Shown here: in pieces, positions 1-6,592 of the stretch
Layout of the letters: every line of letters begins with the position of its first letter
Position numbering within the stretch: the first letter of the stretch is position 1
Assembly: GCA_902795715.1 (NCBI GenBank)
Contig: CADBME010000295.1
Span: forward strand, 1 to 7,330
Length of the DNA stretch: 7,330 nucleotides
From: an uncultured Lachnospiraceae bacterium
Lineage (GTDB): Bacteria; Bacillota_A; Clostridia; Lachnospirales; Lachnospiraceae
Direction of reading: 5' to 3'
Made by a program: the position numbers and the translations under genes
The notes under the pieces: model-generated
What the model was told of the DNA's origin: nothing
What the model saw: only the letters and a program-made list of their open reading frames with translations
The model's database searches: none

Positions 1-26
1 AATAAGACATTAAAACACATTGAAAT

Positions 27-34
27 GGAGGAGG
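27..34 (+). promoter_or_regulatory. Shine-Dalgarno site that fixes the biotin carrier start
   Basis: GGAGGAGG ends 6 bases before the ATG at 41. An in-frame TTG at 20 would lengthen the protein by seven residues, but it lies upstream of this site and has no ribosome binding site of its own. This makes 41 the better start. Bases 1-26 show no recognisable promoter, so transcription probably enters from upstream of the window. Confidence 0.8.
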
Positions 35-40
35 AAGAAA

Positions 41-472
41 ATGACTTACATTGTAAAAATGAACGGAAAGCAATATGAAGTCGAGGTCGAGCGACATTCA
101 CCTTTCCACATGCTGACCCGCGAAGAAATCGAGGCAGGCGGCAGCGCTGCCCTTGACAGCAAAGCTGCTCCTGATTCGGCCGCCAAACCGGCTCCGGTAA
201 AAGAAGAAACAAAAGAAACAGAAAAAAAGGACAATGCTCCTGCTGCATCTACCGGCAATCCGGGAGAAATACTCTGTCCCATGTATGGAACGATTCTTTC
301 GGTAAATGCTCAGGCCGGAAGCAAAGTGAGTGCAGGAGATGTCGTATTCATGATAGAAGCCATGAAAATGGAAACTGAAATCGTTGCACCGGTTGACGGA
401 GAGATTACTGAGATCAAAGTGGAAGCCGGTCAGTCTGTAGAGGCCGATCAGGTACTTGCTGTAATCGGATAG
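41..472 (+). CDS. gcdC: Biotin carboxyl carrier protein (gamma-type biotin subunit) of a Na+-pumping decarboxylase
   Basis: A free-standing biotin carrier of 143 residues. It carries CO2 as carboxybiotin between a cytoplasmic carboxyltransferase and the membrane beta subunit. The C-terminal half (about 75-143) is a biotinyl domain with the canonical motif IEAMKMETEI, in which Lys109 is the predicted biotinylation site. Residues 1-30 form a short conserved-looking N-terminal segment. About 33-72 is an Ala/Pro/Lys/Glu-rich flexible linker, as is usual in GcdC, MmdC and the transcarboxylase 1.3S subunit. One oddity is that the usual MPGT turn at the start of the domain reads MYGT (Tyr82 instead of Pro). 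The beta subunit gene follows 15 bases later and two carboxyltransferase genes lie downstream, so this is the shared carrier of the cluster. The family is clear. The symbol gcdC rests on the presence of GcdA, and the carrier may also serve the 5S-type subunit. Confidence 0.92.
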   Translation: MTYIVKMNGKQYEVEVERHSPFHMLTREEIEAGGSAALDSKAAPDSAAKPAPVKEETKETEKKDNAPAASTGNPGEILCPMYGTILSVNAQAGSKVSAGDVVFMIEAMKMETEIVAPVDGEITEIKVEAGQSVEADQVLAVIG

Positions 473-487
473 AAAGGAGAGGACAGG

Positions 488-1636
488 ATGAGCTTCATTT
501 CGATCCTGCTCAGTTTATTAAAAGATTCCGGTTTTGCAAAAATGAATATGCAGAGCGGAATTATGATATTGATATCATTTGTCCTTCTTTTCCTGGCCAT
601 TCATAAAAAATTTGAACCCCTTCTGCTGCTGCCAATCGCATTCGGCATGTTCCTGTCGAATCTTCCGGATGCCGGTACCTTTGCATATTTCTATGAAACA
701 GAGCATTGGTGGGATGCCGGTGTCATCGGTGTTATGTATGCAGGTGTGAAATCAAGTCTGTTTCCATGCATCATGTTTCTGGCTGTCGGAGCCATGACGG
801 ATTTCGGTCCCCTGATTGCCAATCCGGTCAGCCTTTTCCTGGGAGCAGGCGCCCAGTTCGGTATCTACTGCGCTTTTGTTTTTGCAAATGCAACCGGTCT
901 TTTTACACCGCAGCAGGCAGCTGCTATAGGAATTATTGGAGGAGCAGATGGCCCCACAGCGATCTACGTTGCCAACAATCTGGCTCCGGATCTCGTGGCG
1001 CCTATCGCTGTTGCTGCCTATAGCTATATGGCACTGATTCCTCTGATACAGCCGCCGATCATGAGGCTGCTTACAACAGAAAAAGAGAGAAAGATTAAAA
1101 TGAAGCAGCTTCGCAAGGTCAACAAGGTGGAGAAAATCATATTCCCCATATTTGTGGCAACCTTTTGCAGTCTGCTCCTGCCGTCCGTAGCATCGCTTCT
1201 TGGCATGCTTATGTTGGGTAACTTAATTCGTGAATGTGATGTCGTGGAGAGACTTTCCGATACAATACAGAATGCACTTTGCAACATGGTAACGATTATG
1301 CTTGGTCTGTCTGTCGGAGCGACTGCAAAAGGTGAAATATTTCTCCGGCCGCAGACTCTGGCTATAATCGCCATGGGTCTGGCAGCTTTCAGCTTTTCCA
1401 CGGCAGGCGGTCTTATCCTGGGCAAAGCCCTTTGTCTGCTGACCGGGGGAAAGATCAATCCTCTGATCGGATCTGCAGGTGTTTCCGCCGTTCCGATGGC
1501 GGCCAGGGTATCACAGACAGAAGGGAGCAAGGCAGACCGGACCAATTTCCTTCTGATGCATGCAATGGGTCCCAATGTGGCCGGTGTAATCGGAAGTGCC
1601 GTAGCAGCCGGATTTTTCATGACCCTGTTTCATTAG
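488..1636 (+). CDS. gcdB: Sodium ion-translocating decarboxylase, beta subunit (OadB/GcdB/MmdB family)
   Basis: A 382-residue integral membrane protein. In this family it decarboxylates carboxybiotin and uses the released energy to export Na+ across the cytoplasmic membrane. Several hydrophobic segments are visible, at roughly 24-62, 80-100, 114-136, 142-192, 216-245, 263-280, 287-316 and 358-380. The family signature [19 protein letters not shown] (151-169) contains Asp154, matching the essential Na+/proton-site aspartate of the re-entrant region in OadB. Tyr180 in [17 protein letters not shown] lies 26 residues later, the same spacing as the Asp/Tyr pair of Klebsiella OadB. The C-terminal motif [16 protein letters not shown] (360-375) is also conserved. 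The length fits the shorter GcdB/MmdB type (about 375) better than Klebsiella OadB (about 433). The start has the Shine-Dalgarno AAGGAGAGG just upstream. The choice of gcdB over oadB or mmdB is inferred from the adjacent gcdA. Confidence 0.93.
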   Translation: MSFISILLSLLKDSGFAKMNMQSGIMILISFVLLFLAIHKKFEPLLLLPIAFGMFLSNLPDAGTFAYFYETEHWWDAGVIGVMYAGVKSSLFPCIMFLAVGAMTDFGPLIANPVSLFLGAGAQFGIYCAFVFANATGLFTPQQAAAIGIIGGADGPTAIYVANNLAPDLVAPIAVAAYSYMALIPLIQPPIMRLLTTEKERKIKMKQLRKVNKVEKIIFPIFVATFCSLLLPSVASLLGMLMLGNLIRECDVVERLSDTIQNALCNMVTIMLGLSVGATAKGEIFLRPQTLAIIAMGLAAFSFSTAGGLILGKALCLLTGGKINPLIGSAGVSAVPMAARVSQTEGSKADRTNFLLMHAMGPNVAGVIGSAVAAGFFMTLFH

Positions 1637-1643
1637 CCTGTCC

Positions 1644-1651
1644 GGAGGTGA
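1644..1651 (+). promoter_or_regulatory. Shine-Dalgarno site for the 5S-type carboxyltransferase
   Basis: GGAGGTGA is an almost perfect match to the 16S rRNA tail. Two adjacent in-frame ATGs follow at 1655 and 1658, and either is compatible with the spacing. A third in-frame ATG at 1721 has AAAGGA 11 bases upstream. That start would remove a basic 22-residue N-terminal extension and give a protein more like the usual family length, but its ribosome site is weaker. Confidence 0.7.
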
Positions 1652-1654
1652 CAA

Positions 1655-3220
1655 ATGATGAATCAAAAAAAGAAGAGAAAAAACTATAGATCAGCGGAGC
1701 CTCAAAGGAACACAAAGGAGATGAATCCGCCAAAGAAGCCCGTGGGCATTACCGAAACTGTGTTAAGGGATGCACATCAATCCCTGATCGCAACGAGAAT
1801 GACCACAGAACAGATGCTGCCGATCATCGGGAAAATGGATCAGGTAGGTTACCATTCTGTTGAGTGCTGGGGAGGCGCAACCTTTGACTCCTGCCTGCGT
1901 TTTCTTAAAGAGGACCCATGGGATCGTTTAAGGAAACTTAGAGACGGATTCAAACATACCAGACTTCAGATGCTCCTGCGCGGTCAGAACCTTCTGGGAT
2001 ATCGCCATTACGCAGATGATGTAGTTGAATACTTTGTCCAGAAGTCCATTGCAAACGGCATTGATATCATACGAATATTTGATGCCCTTAATGACCTCAG
2101 AAACCTCCAGACCTCTGTAAGTGCCTGTATCCGTGAGGGAGGCCAGGCACAGGTTGCCCTAAGTTACACATTGGGAGACGCCTATACCATTGAATACTGG
2201 AAAGAAAATGCAAAACATATAGAGGATATGGGCGCCTCCTCCCTGTGTATCAAGGACATGGCGGGACTGCTTCTGCCATTCAGGGCAGAAGAGCTGATAT
2301 CAGAACTGAAAGAAACTGTTTCCATACCCATCCAGCTTCATACGCATTATACAAGCGGAGTTGCTTCCATGACCTATCTCAAAGCAGTGGAAGCAGGCTG
2401 TGATGTAATCGATACAGCCATATCACCCTTCGCCCTTGGGACGAGCCAGCCTGCGACAGAGGTGATGAATGAGACTTTTAAAGGGACTGAATACGATCCC
2501 GGCCTGGACCAGGTTCTTCTGGCTGAAATTGCAGATTATTTCCGCCCGATCCAGGAAGAAGCTCTTAAAAGCGGACTGCTCAATCCCAAAGTACTCGGTG
2601 TTGACATTAAAACCCTTATGTATCAGGTCCCCGGAGGTATGTTGTCGAATCTGGTTTCCCAGCTTCAGCAGGCCCACGCCGAGGATAAATATTACCAGGT
2701 ACTTAAAGAGATTCCCCGGGTTCGCAGTGAGTTTGGCGAACCGCCTCTTGTGACACCGTCTTCCCAGATCGTGGGGACACAGGCTGTTTTCAATGTCATC
2801 ATGGGAGAAAGGTACAAGATGATTACAAAGGAGAGCAAAGCCCTGCTTCATGGAGAGTACGGTAAGACTGCGAAACCTTTTGATCAGGAAGTTCAGCATA
2901 AAGCTATTGGAGATGACGAGCCTGTAACCTGCCGTCCGGCAGACCTGCTTAAACCTGAACTGGACACTCTGAAGGAAGAACTGGGGAATTATTGTGAGCA
3001 GGATGAAGATGTCCTGTCCTATGCCCTTTTCCCTCAGGTTGCCATGGATTATTTCCGCTACCGTGCAGGGGAGACAGGACAGGATGATGAGGACAAAGAT
3101 GTCGATTTTGAGGAAAAAAGCGCCATCATTATGGCTGCTGTCAGTCACCATCTTGGAGTGTCACCGGATGAATTGGAGATAAAGGAAATCAGAGAAATAA
3201 ACAGCGAGAAAGGAGTGTAA
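1655..3220 (+). CDS. 5S-type carboxyltransferase subunit (pyruvate carboxylase subunit B / oxaloacetate decarboxylase alpha-like), no biotin domain
   Basis: A 521-residue protein related to OadA, PycB and the transcarboxylase 5S subunit, which transfer CO2 between oxaloacetate/pyruvate and biotin. The TIM-barrel carboxyltransferase domain begins at about residue 31 with GITETVLRDAHQSLIATRMT. Predicted metal ligands are Asp39 (RDAHQS), the carbamylated-lysine position Lys200 (CIKDMAG), and His229 and His231 (QLHTHYTSG). The conserved PYC/OADA domain covers roughly 300-470 (VPGGMLSNL, FGEPPLVTPSSQIVGTQAV). Unlike Klebsiella OadA, it has no C-terminal biotinyl domain and would need the separate carrier at 41-472. 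Two oddities are a lysine/arginine-rich N-terminal extension (1-28) and a C-terminal tail (473-521). The tail is an acidic linker followed by a segment that resembles the end of decarboxylase delta/gamma subunits. It starts 18 bases after the beta subunit and ends 2 bases before gcdA. The substrate is inferred from family; pyruvate/oxaloacetate is most likely. Confidence 0.88.
   Translation: MMNQKKKRKNYRSAEPQRNTKEMNPPKKPVGITETVLRDAHQSLIATRMTTEQMLPIIGKMDQVGYHSVECWGGATFDSCLRFLKEDPWDRLRKLRDGFKHTRLQMLLRGQNLLGYRHYADDVVEYFVQKSIANGIDIIRIFDALNDLRNLQTSVSACIREGGQAQVALSYTLGDAYTIEYWKENAKHIEDMGASSLCIKDMAGLLLPFRAEELISELKETVSIPIQLHTHYTSGVASMTYLKAVEAGCDVIDTAISPFALGTSQPATEVMNETFKGTEYDPGLDQVLLAEIADYFRPIQEEALKSGLLNPKVLGVDIKTLMYQVPGGMLSNLVSQLQQAHAEDKYYQVLKEIPRVRSEFGEPPLVTPSSQIVGTQAVFNVIMGERYKMITKESKALLHGEYGKTAKPFDQEVQHKAIGDDEPVTCRPADLLKPELDTLKEELGNYCEQDEDVLSYALFPQVAMDYFRYRAGETGQDDEDKDVDFEEKSAIIMAAVSHHLGVSPDELEIKEIREINSEKGV
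3209..3215 (+). promoter_or_regulatory. Shine-Dalgarno site of gcdA inside the end of the preceding gene
   Basis: AAAGGAG lies within the last codons of the 5S-type carboxyltransferase gene, 7 bases before the ATG at 3223. The stop codon at 3218-3220 sits between them. This layout is typical of translational coupling, which would help produce the two carboxyltransferases in related amounts. Confidence 0.6.
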
Positions 3221-3222
3221 AT

Positions 3223-5013
3223 ATGGGTAACTATTCTATGCCCGGATACTTTCAGAATATGACTGTCCTGAAAGGTGAACCGGTAAAAGAGAATCCGGAA
3301 AACAGAAAAGAACTGACGGATATTGAAGAAGCGATTCACCAGAAAATCCGGGAGTACAGAGAAGCCGGAGTACCGGATGAGAAAATCCATAAACGAGGAC
3401 AGCATACCGCAATGGAAAGGATTCTGAATCTGGTAGATCAGGGCTCCTTTTGTCCCCTCAACAGTCTGTACAATCCTAACGACAATAATGAAGAACGTAT
3501 CGGTATTGTCAATACCGGAATTATTAAAGGCCTTGGACGCGTTAACGGCAAGTGGGCTGTGATCATAGCATCCGATAATAAAAAAATGGCAGGTGCCTGG
3601 GTTGCCGGACAGGCAGACAATCTGCTTCGGGGAAGTGACACGGCAAAAATGCTGGGTATTCCCCTGATCTATATCCTGAATTGCTCCGGAGTAAAACTGG
3701 ATGAACAGGAAAAGGTTTATCCAAACCGTCGTGGCGGCGGTACGCCTTTCTACCGGAACTCAGAACTTAATCAGCTGGGTATTCCCGTAATCGTCGGTAT
3801 TTATGGCACTAATCCGGCCGGCGGCGGTTACCACAGTATCAGTCCGACCATCCTTCTGGCTCATGAGAAAGCCAATATGGCAGTAGGAGGAGCCGGCATT
3901 GTCGGAGGTATGGATTCCAAACCCTATGTGGATGAAGAAGGCGCCCAGGCTATGATTGACGCAACCAGGGCTATGAAATCCGACCCGCCCGGATCTGTAT
4001 CCATTCACTACAACGAAACCGGATTTTTCCGTGAAGTATATGCAGATGAATTTGGCGTAATCGATGCTATTAAGAAATATATGGATTATCTGCCTGCATA
4101 TAATCCGGACATGTTCCGTGTTGATACTCCCAAAGCTCCGGCTATTGACGGGGACGCACTCTATGATATCGTTCCCCTGAATACCAGAAGATTTTACAAC
4201 ATGTACAATGTCATAAAAGCTCTTGTGGACGGCGGCGAGTTTATGGAGTTTAAAAAGGATTACGGTCCGGAAATGATCACCGGTCTGGCTAAAGTAGACG
4301 GCCTTCTGGTTGGCCTGGTTGCCAATCAACAGGGACTGCTGGCCATGCAGGGATATCCTGATTACCCGGAGTACAGAGGAAAGGGCGCCATGGGAATCGG
4401 TGGTAAGCTCTATCGGCAGGGACTGGTAAAAATGAATGAATTTGTTACCCTCTGCGCCCGTGACCGGATCCCCATGATATGGATTCAGGATACAACAGGA
4501 ATTGACGTGGATAATGAGGCGGAAAAAGCCGAGCTTCTGGGACTTGGACAAAGTCTTATCTACTCCATTCAGAACAGTCATCTGCCTATGCTGGAGATTA
4601 CACTGCGCAAGGGTACAGCGGCAGCACATTATGTCCTGGGAGGTCCTCAGGGAAATGACAACAATGTTTTCAGTCTGGGAACCGCTGCAACGGAGATCAA
4701 CGTAATGTACGGCAAAACAGCAGCTGGAGCCATGTACAGCCGTCGTCTTGTTAAAGATCAGGATGCGGGGAAAGATCTTCAGCCGACCATCGATAAGATG
4801 AATGCTCTGATCCAGAAATATATTGACAAGTCAAAACCTGATTTTTGTGCCAAAACCGGCATGGTAGATGAAATTGTCGATATGCCTAAGCTCAGAAATT
4901 ATATGATTGCTTTCACGGATGCAGCGTATCAGAATCCGAAATCCATCTGTCCGGTACACCAGATGATCATACCGAGGATCATCCGGGACTATGACAGAAT
5001 CCACAGCAAATAA
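3223..5013 (+). CDS. gcdA: Glutaconyl-CoA decarboxylase, alpha (carboxyltransferase) subunit
   Basis: A 596-residue cytoplasmic carboxyltransferase that moves the carboxyl group of glutaconyl-CoA onto biotin, leaving crotonyl-CoA. It is a two-domain crotonase-fold protein. The N-terminal half includes VNGKWAVIIASDNKKMAGAW (107-126), YPNRRGGGTPFYRNSELNQL (166-185) and GIYGTNPAGGGYHSISPT (192-209). The C-terminal half includes IGGKLYRQGLVKMNEFVTL (392-410), WIQDTTGIDVDNEAEKAELL (420-439) and YVLGGPQGNDN (470-480). The N-terminal start (MGNYSMPGYFQNM), the long blocks and the length match A. fermentans GcdA (about 587 residues) as I recall it. They do not match the shorter (about 510) methylmalonyl-CoA or propionyl-CoA carboxyltransferases. 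No biotin domain is present; the carrier is at 41-472. Two TAA stops stand in tandem. It forms the end of the tight four-gene block. Glutaconyl-CoA is the likely substrate, but hgdABC and gctAB, its usual glutamate-fermentation partners, are not in the window. Confidence 0.93.
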   Translation: MGNYSMPGYFQNMTVLKGEPVKENPENRKELTDIEEAIHQKIREYREAGVPDEKIHKRGQHTAMERILNLVDQGSFCPLNSLYNPNDNNEERIGIVNTGIIKGLGRVNGKWAVIIASDNKKMAGAWVAGQADNLLRGSDTAKMLGIPLIYILNCSGVKLDEQEKVYPNRRGGGTPFYRNSELNQLGIPVIVGIYGTNPAGGGYHSISPTILLAHEKANMAVGGAGIVGGMDSKPYVDEEGAQAMIDATRAMKSDPPGSVSIHYNETGFFREVYADEFGVIDAIKKYMDYLPAYNPDMFRVDTPKAPAIDGDALYDIVPLNTRRFYNMYNVIKALVDGGEFMEFKKDYGPEMITGLAKVDGLLVGLVANQQGLLAMQGYPDYPEYRGKGAMGIGGKLYRQGLVKMNEFVTLCARDRIPMIWIQDTTGIDVDNEAEKAELLGLGQSLIYSIQNSHLPMLEITLRKGTAAAHYVLGGPQGNDNNVFSLGTAATEINVMYGKTAAGAMYSRRLVKDQDAGKDLQPTIDKMNALIQKYIDKSKPDFCAKTGMVDEIVDMPKLRNYMIAFTDAAYQNPKSICPVHQMIIPRIIRDYDRIHSK

Positions 5014-5084
5014 TAAAAAACAGTAATTGGGGTTTTTAACCCTTTGACATTTAACACAAGATTTCTTTACAGGAGGGAAAAAGA
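5014..5084 (+). other. Intergenic gap with a weak GC-poor hairpin and a strong ribosome site
   Basis: These 71 bases separate gcdA from the aldehyde dehydrogenase. GGGTT (5030-5034) and AACCC (5038-5042) could form a 5-bp stem with a TTT loop, followed by only three T. This is too weak to call a terminator. TTGACA (5044-5049) looks like a -35 box, but no good -10 follows at 16-18 bases and the predicted start would fall in the ribosome site. AGGAGGG (5071-5077) lies 7 bases before the ATG at 5085. The gene after the gap is probably reached by read-through from the decarboxylase genes. Confidence 0.4.
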
Positions 5085-6455
5085 ATGGACGCAAAAGAAA
5101 TGGTTCAGGGAATGATCGACAGAGCCCGTATTGCTCAGAAGGAATTTGAAAAATATCCTCAGGAGAAGGTTGATAAGGCTGTCAGAGCGGTAGGAAAAAT
5201 AATCTATGATAATGCAGATCCTCTGGCTAAAATGGCAGTTGAAGAGACCGGCATGGGCGTCTATGAGCACAAGATCAACAAAAACACAGCAAAACCCGTC
5301 AGTGTATGGCACCATCTGAAACACGTCAAATCCAGAGGCATTATCGAGAGAGATGAAGAGCATGGTATTGTCAAAGTGGCAAGACCGATTGGCGTAATCG
5401 GATCGGTTACACCGACAACCAACCCTATTGTTACACCCTGTCAGAACTCCATGATCGCATTAAAGGGAGGAAATGCCGTTATCGTATGTCCTCATCCCAA
5501 AGCTAAAAAATGTGGAACAAAAACCGTTAATCTGATGCGGTCTGCACTGAAGGAGATTGGTGCTCCGGAAGATCTGATTCAGATTGTTGAGGAGCCGTCA
5601 AGTGAAATCTCCAACCTGGTTATGTCCATGTGTGATGCCTGTGTATCGACAGGCGGTCCGGGAATGGTCAAAGCTGCATATAGCAGCGGTAAGCCTGCCT
5701 ACGGTGTTGGAGCAGGAAATGTCCAGGTGCTGGTAGGAACAGATGCCGATATCCCCAAGGTAGCTCAGATGGTAATCCAGGGAAGAACTTCTGACTTAGG
5801 TATCCTTTGTACAGGTGAGCAGGCTATTCATGTTCATGAGTCTCAATATGATGAGATGATTGAAGCTCTCAAAGCTAACGGTGCTTATATTGTCGTGGAT
5901 GACAAGGAGAAGGCTCTCTTAAGTGAGGCAATTTTCCCGGGCGGCGGAAGAATCAGCCCGAAGATTGTCGGACTTAAGCCTCATAGAGTAGCTGAGATTG
6001 CAGGATTTTCTGTACCGGAGGAAACCAGCGTACTTGTTATGCCGGTTACCGGAACTGGAGCAGATGAGCCCATGTCCCAGGAAAAATTATGCCCGACCAT
6101 GGTTATTTACAAATACAATACATGGGAAGAGGCTGTAGAAAATGCTAACCAGAACCTCCTGAACATGGGAGCTGGACACAGCTGTATCATGCATACCAAT
6201 GATAAGAAAAAAGTGGAATACGCAGCAGGAATCCTTCCGGTATGCCGTTTTGCCGTTAACATCATTGGACCGGCAGGTTTAGGCGGAGGACCCATGACCG
6301 GACTTACACCGACCTCTACCATTGGATGTGGATCCTGGGGTGGAAACAGCATCAGTGAGAACCTTGCATGGTATCATCTGGTCAACATCTGCCGCATTGC
6401 TTATCGTATTGATAACATACAGCCGTCTGATGAGGAAGTCTGGGCAGAGGAATAA
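5085..6455 (+). CDS. CoA-acylating aldehyde dehydrogenase (SucD/EutE/AdhE-N-terminal type)
   Basis: A 456-residue soluble NAD(P)-dependent enzyme that interconverts an acyl-CoA and its aldehyde. The predicted catalytic cysteine is Cys242 in GILCTGEQAIH. Cofactor and CoA-site blocks are visible at VARPIGVIGSVTPTTNPIVT (98-117), VIVCPHPKAKK (132-142), STGGPGMVKAAYSSGKPAYG (188-207) and GAGNVQVLV (209-217). The C-terminal motif TIGCGSWGGNSISENL (412-427) is typical of the CoA-acylating subfamily rather than ordinary aldehyde dehydrogenases. Length and several blocks resemble Clostridium kluyveri succinate-semialdehyde dehydrogenase SucD (about 450 residues) and the aldehyde dehydrogenase half of AdhE. 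There is no alcohol dehydrogenase half and no N-terminal microcompartment-targeting extension. It follows gcdA by 71 bases with a strong ribosome site. Possible substrates are succinyl-CoA, acetyl-CoA, butyryl/crotonyl-CoA or another acyl-CoA made by the neighbours; the sequence alone does not decide. Confidence 0.88.
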   Translation: MDAKEMVQGMIDRARIAQKEFEKYPQEKVDKAVRAVGKIIYDNADPLAKMAVEETGMGVYEHKINKNTAKPVSVWHHLKHVKSRGIIERDEEHGIVKVARPIGVIGSVTPTTNPIVTPCQNSMIALKGGNAVIVCPHPKAKKCGTKTVNLMRSALKEIGAPEDLIQIVEEPSSEISNLVMSMCDACVSTGGPGMVKAAYSSGKPAYGVGAGNVQVLVGTDADIPKVAQMVIQGRTSDLGILCTGEQAIHVHESQYDEMIEALKANGAYIVVDDKEKALLSEAIFPGGGRISPKIVGLKPHRVAEIAGFSVPEETSVLVMPVTGTGADEPMSQEKLCPTMVIYKYNTWEEAVENANQNLLNMGAGHSCIMHTNDKKKVEYAAGILPVCRFAVNIIGPAGLGGGPMTGLTPTSTIGCGSWGGNSISENLAWYHLVNICRIAYRIDNIQPSDEEVWAEE

Positions 6456-6502
6456 TTCAGCCAGCAATATACCAATTACATAATACAATTATCTCCTAGC
6501 TT

Positions 6503-6534
6503 TCCCGCCTGTATACATGAAAGTACAGGCGGGA
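6503..6534 (+). terminator. Perfect 11-bp hairpin after the aldehyde dehydrogenase; possible terminator or processing site
   Basis: TCCCGCCTGTA (6503-6513) pairs perfectly with TACAGGCGGGA (6524-6534) around the 10-base loop 6514-6523. The stem is GC-rich at its base. It is followed by CTTTCC rather than a run of T, so it is not a classic strong intrinsic terminator. It may act as a partial terminator or an mRNA 3'-end stabiliser that lowers expression of the downstream crotonase. It lies 48 bases after the aldehyde dehydrogenase stop in the 137-base gap 6456-6592, which shows no convincing promoter. Confidence 0.5.
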
Positions 6535-6578
6535 CTTTCCAAAAGAAGGGGAAACGTCAGAATCAGAATACCTTTATG

Positions 6579-6586
6579 AAAAGGAG
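6579..6586 (+). promoter_or_regulatory. Shine-Dalgarno site for the crotonase-family gene
   Basis: AAAAGGAG ends 6 bases before the ATG at 6593 and fixes that start. An ATG at 6576 is out of frame. The sequence TCTCCT at 6492-6497, on the far side of the hairpin, is complementary to AGGAGA at 6582-6587. A structure masking this site is therefore possible, but a six-base match is easily chance. Confidence 0.6.
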
Positions 6587-6592
6587 AACACT

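Noticed and set aside
1024..1620. Minus-strand open frame of 198 codons opposite the beta subunit gene
   Set aside because: It is a mirror of a conserved membrane protein gene; no plausible family or ribosome site supports it.
2423..3151. Minus-strand open frame of 242 codons opposite the 5S-type carboxyltransferase
   Set aside because: The sense-strand protein has strong family motifs across this span; the antisense product is cysteine- and phenylalanine-rich without any recognisable domain.
3760..4629. Long open frame of 289 codons on the minus strand inside gcdA
   Set aside because: It lies wholly opposite a clearly recognised gene, has no recognisable protein motif, and reflects the codon pattern of gcdA.
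3223..5013. Methylmalonyl-CoA decarboxylase or propionyl-CoA carboxylase beta subunit as the identity of this gene
   Set aside because: Those proteins are about 510 residues and start differently; this protein has the 590-residue length, N-terminal segment and sequence blocks of GcdA.
5030..5042. GGGTT-TTT-AACCC as a terminator after gcdA
   Set aside because: A 5-bp stem with a 3-base loop and only three following T is too weak to stop transcription.
5044..5072. TTGACA as a -35 box for a promoter of the aldehyde dehydrogenase
   Set aside because: The best -10 candidate, TTTACA, is poor, and transcription would start inside the ribosome binding site, leaving no usable leader.
6456..6592. Promoter for the crotonase gene, with TACAAT (6484-6489) as -10
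   Set aside because: No acceptable -35 box is found 16-18 bases upstream; the region is merely A/T-rich.
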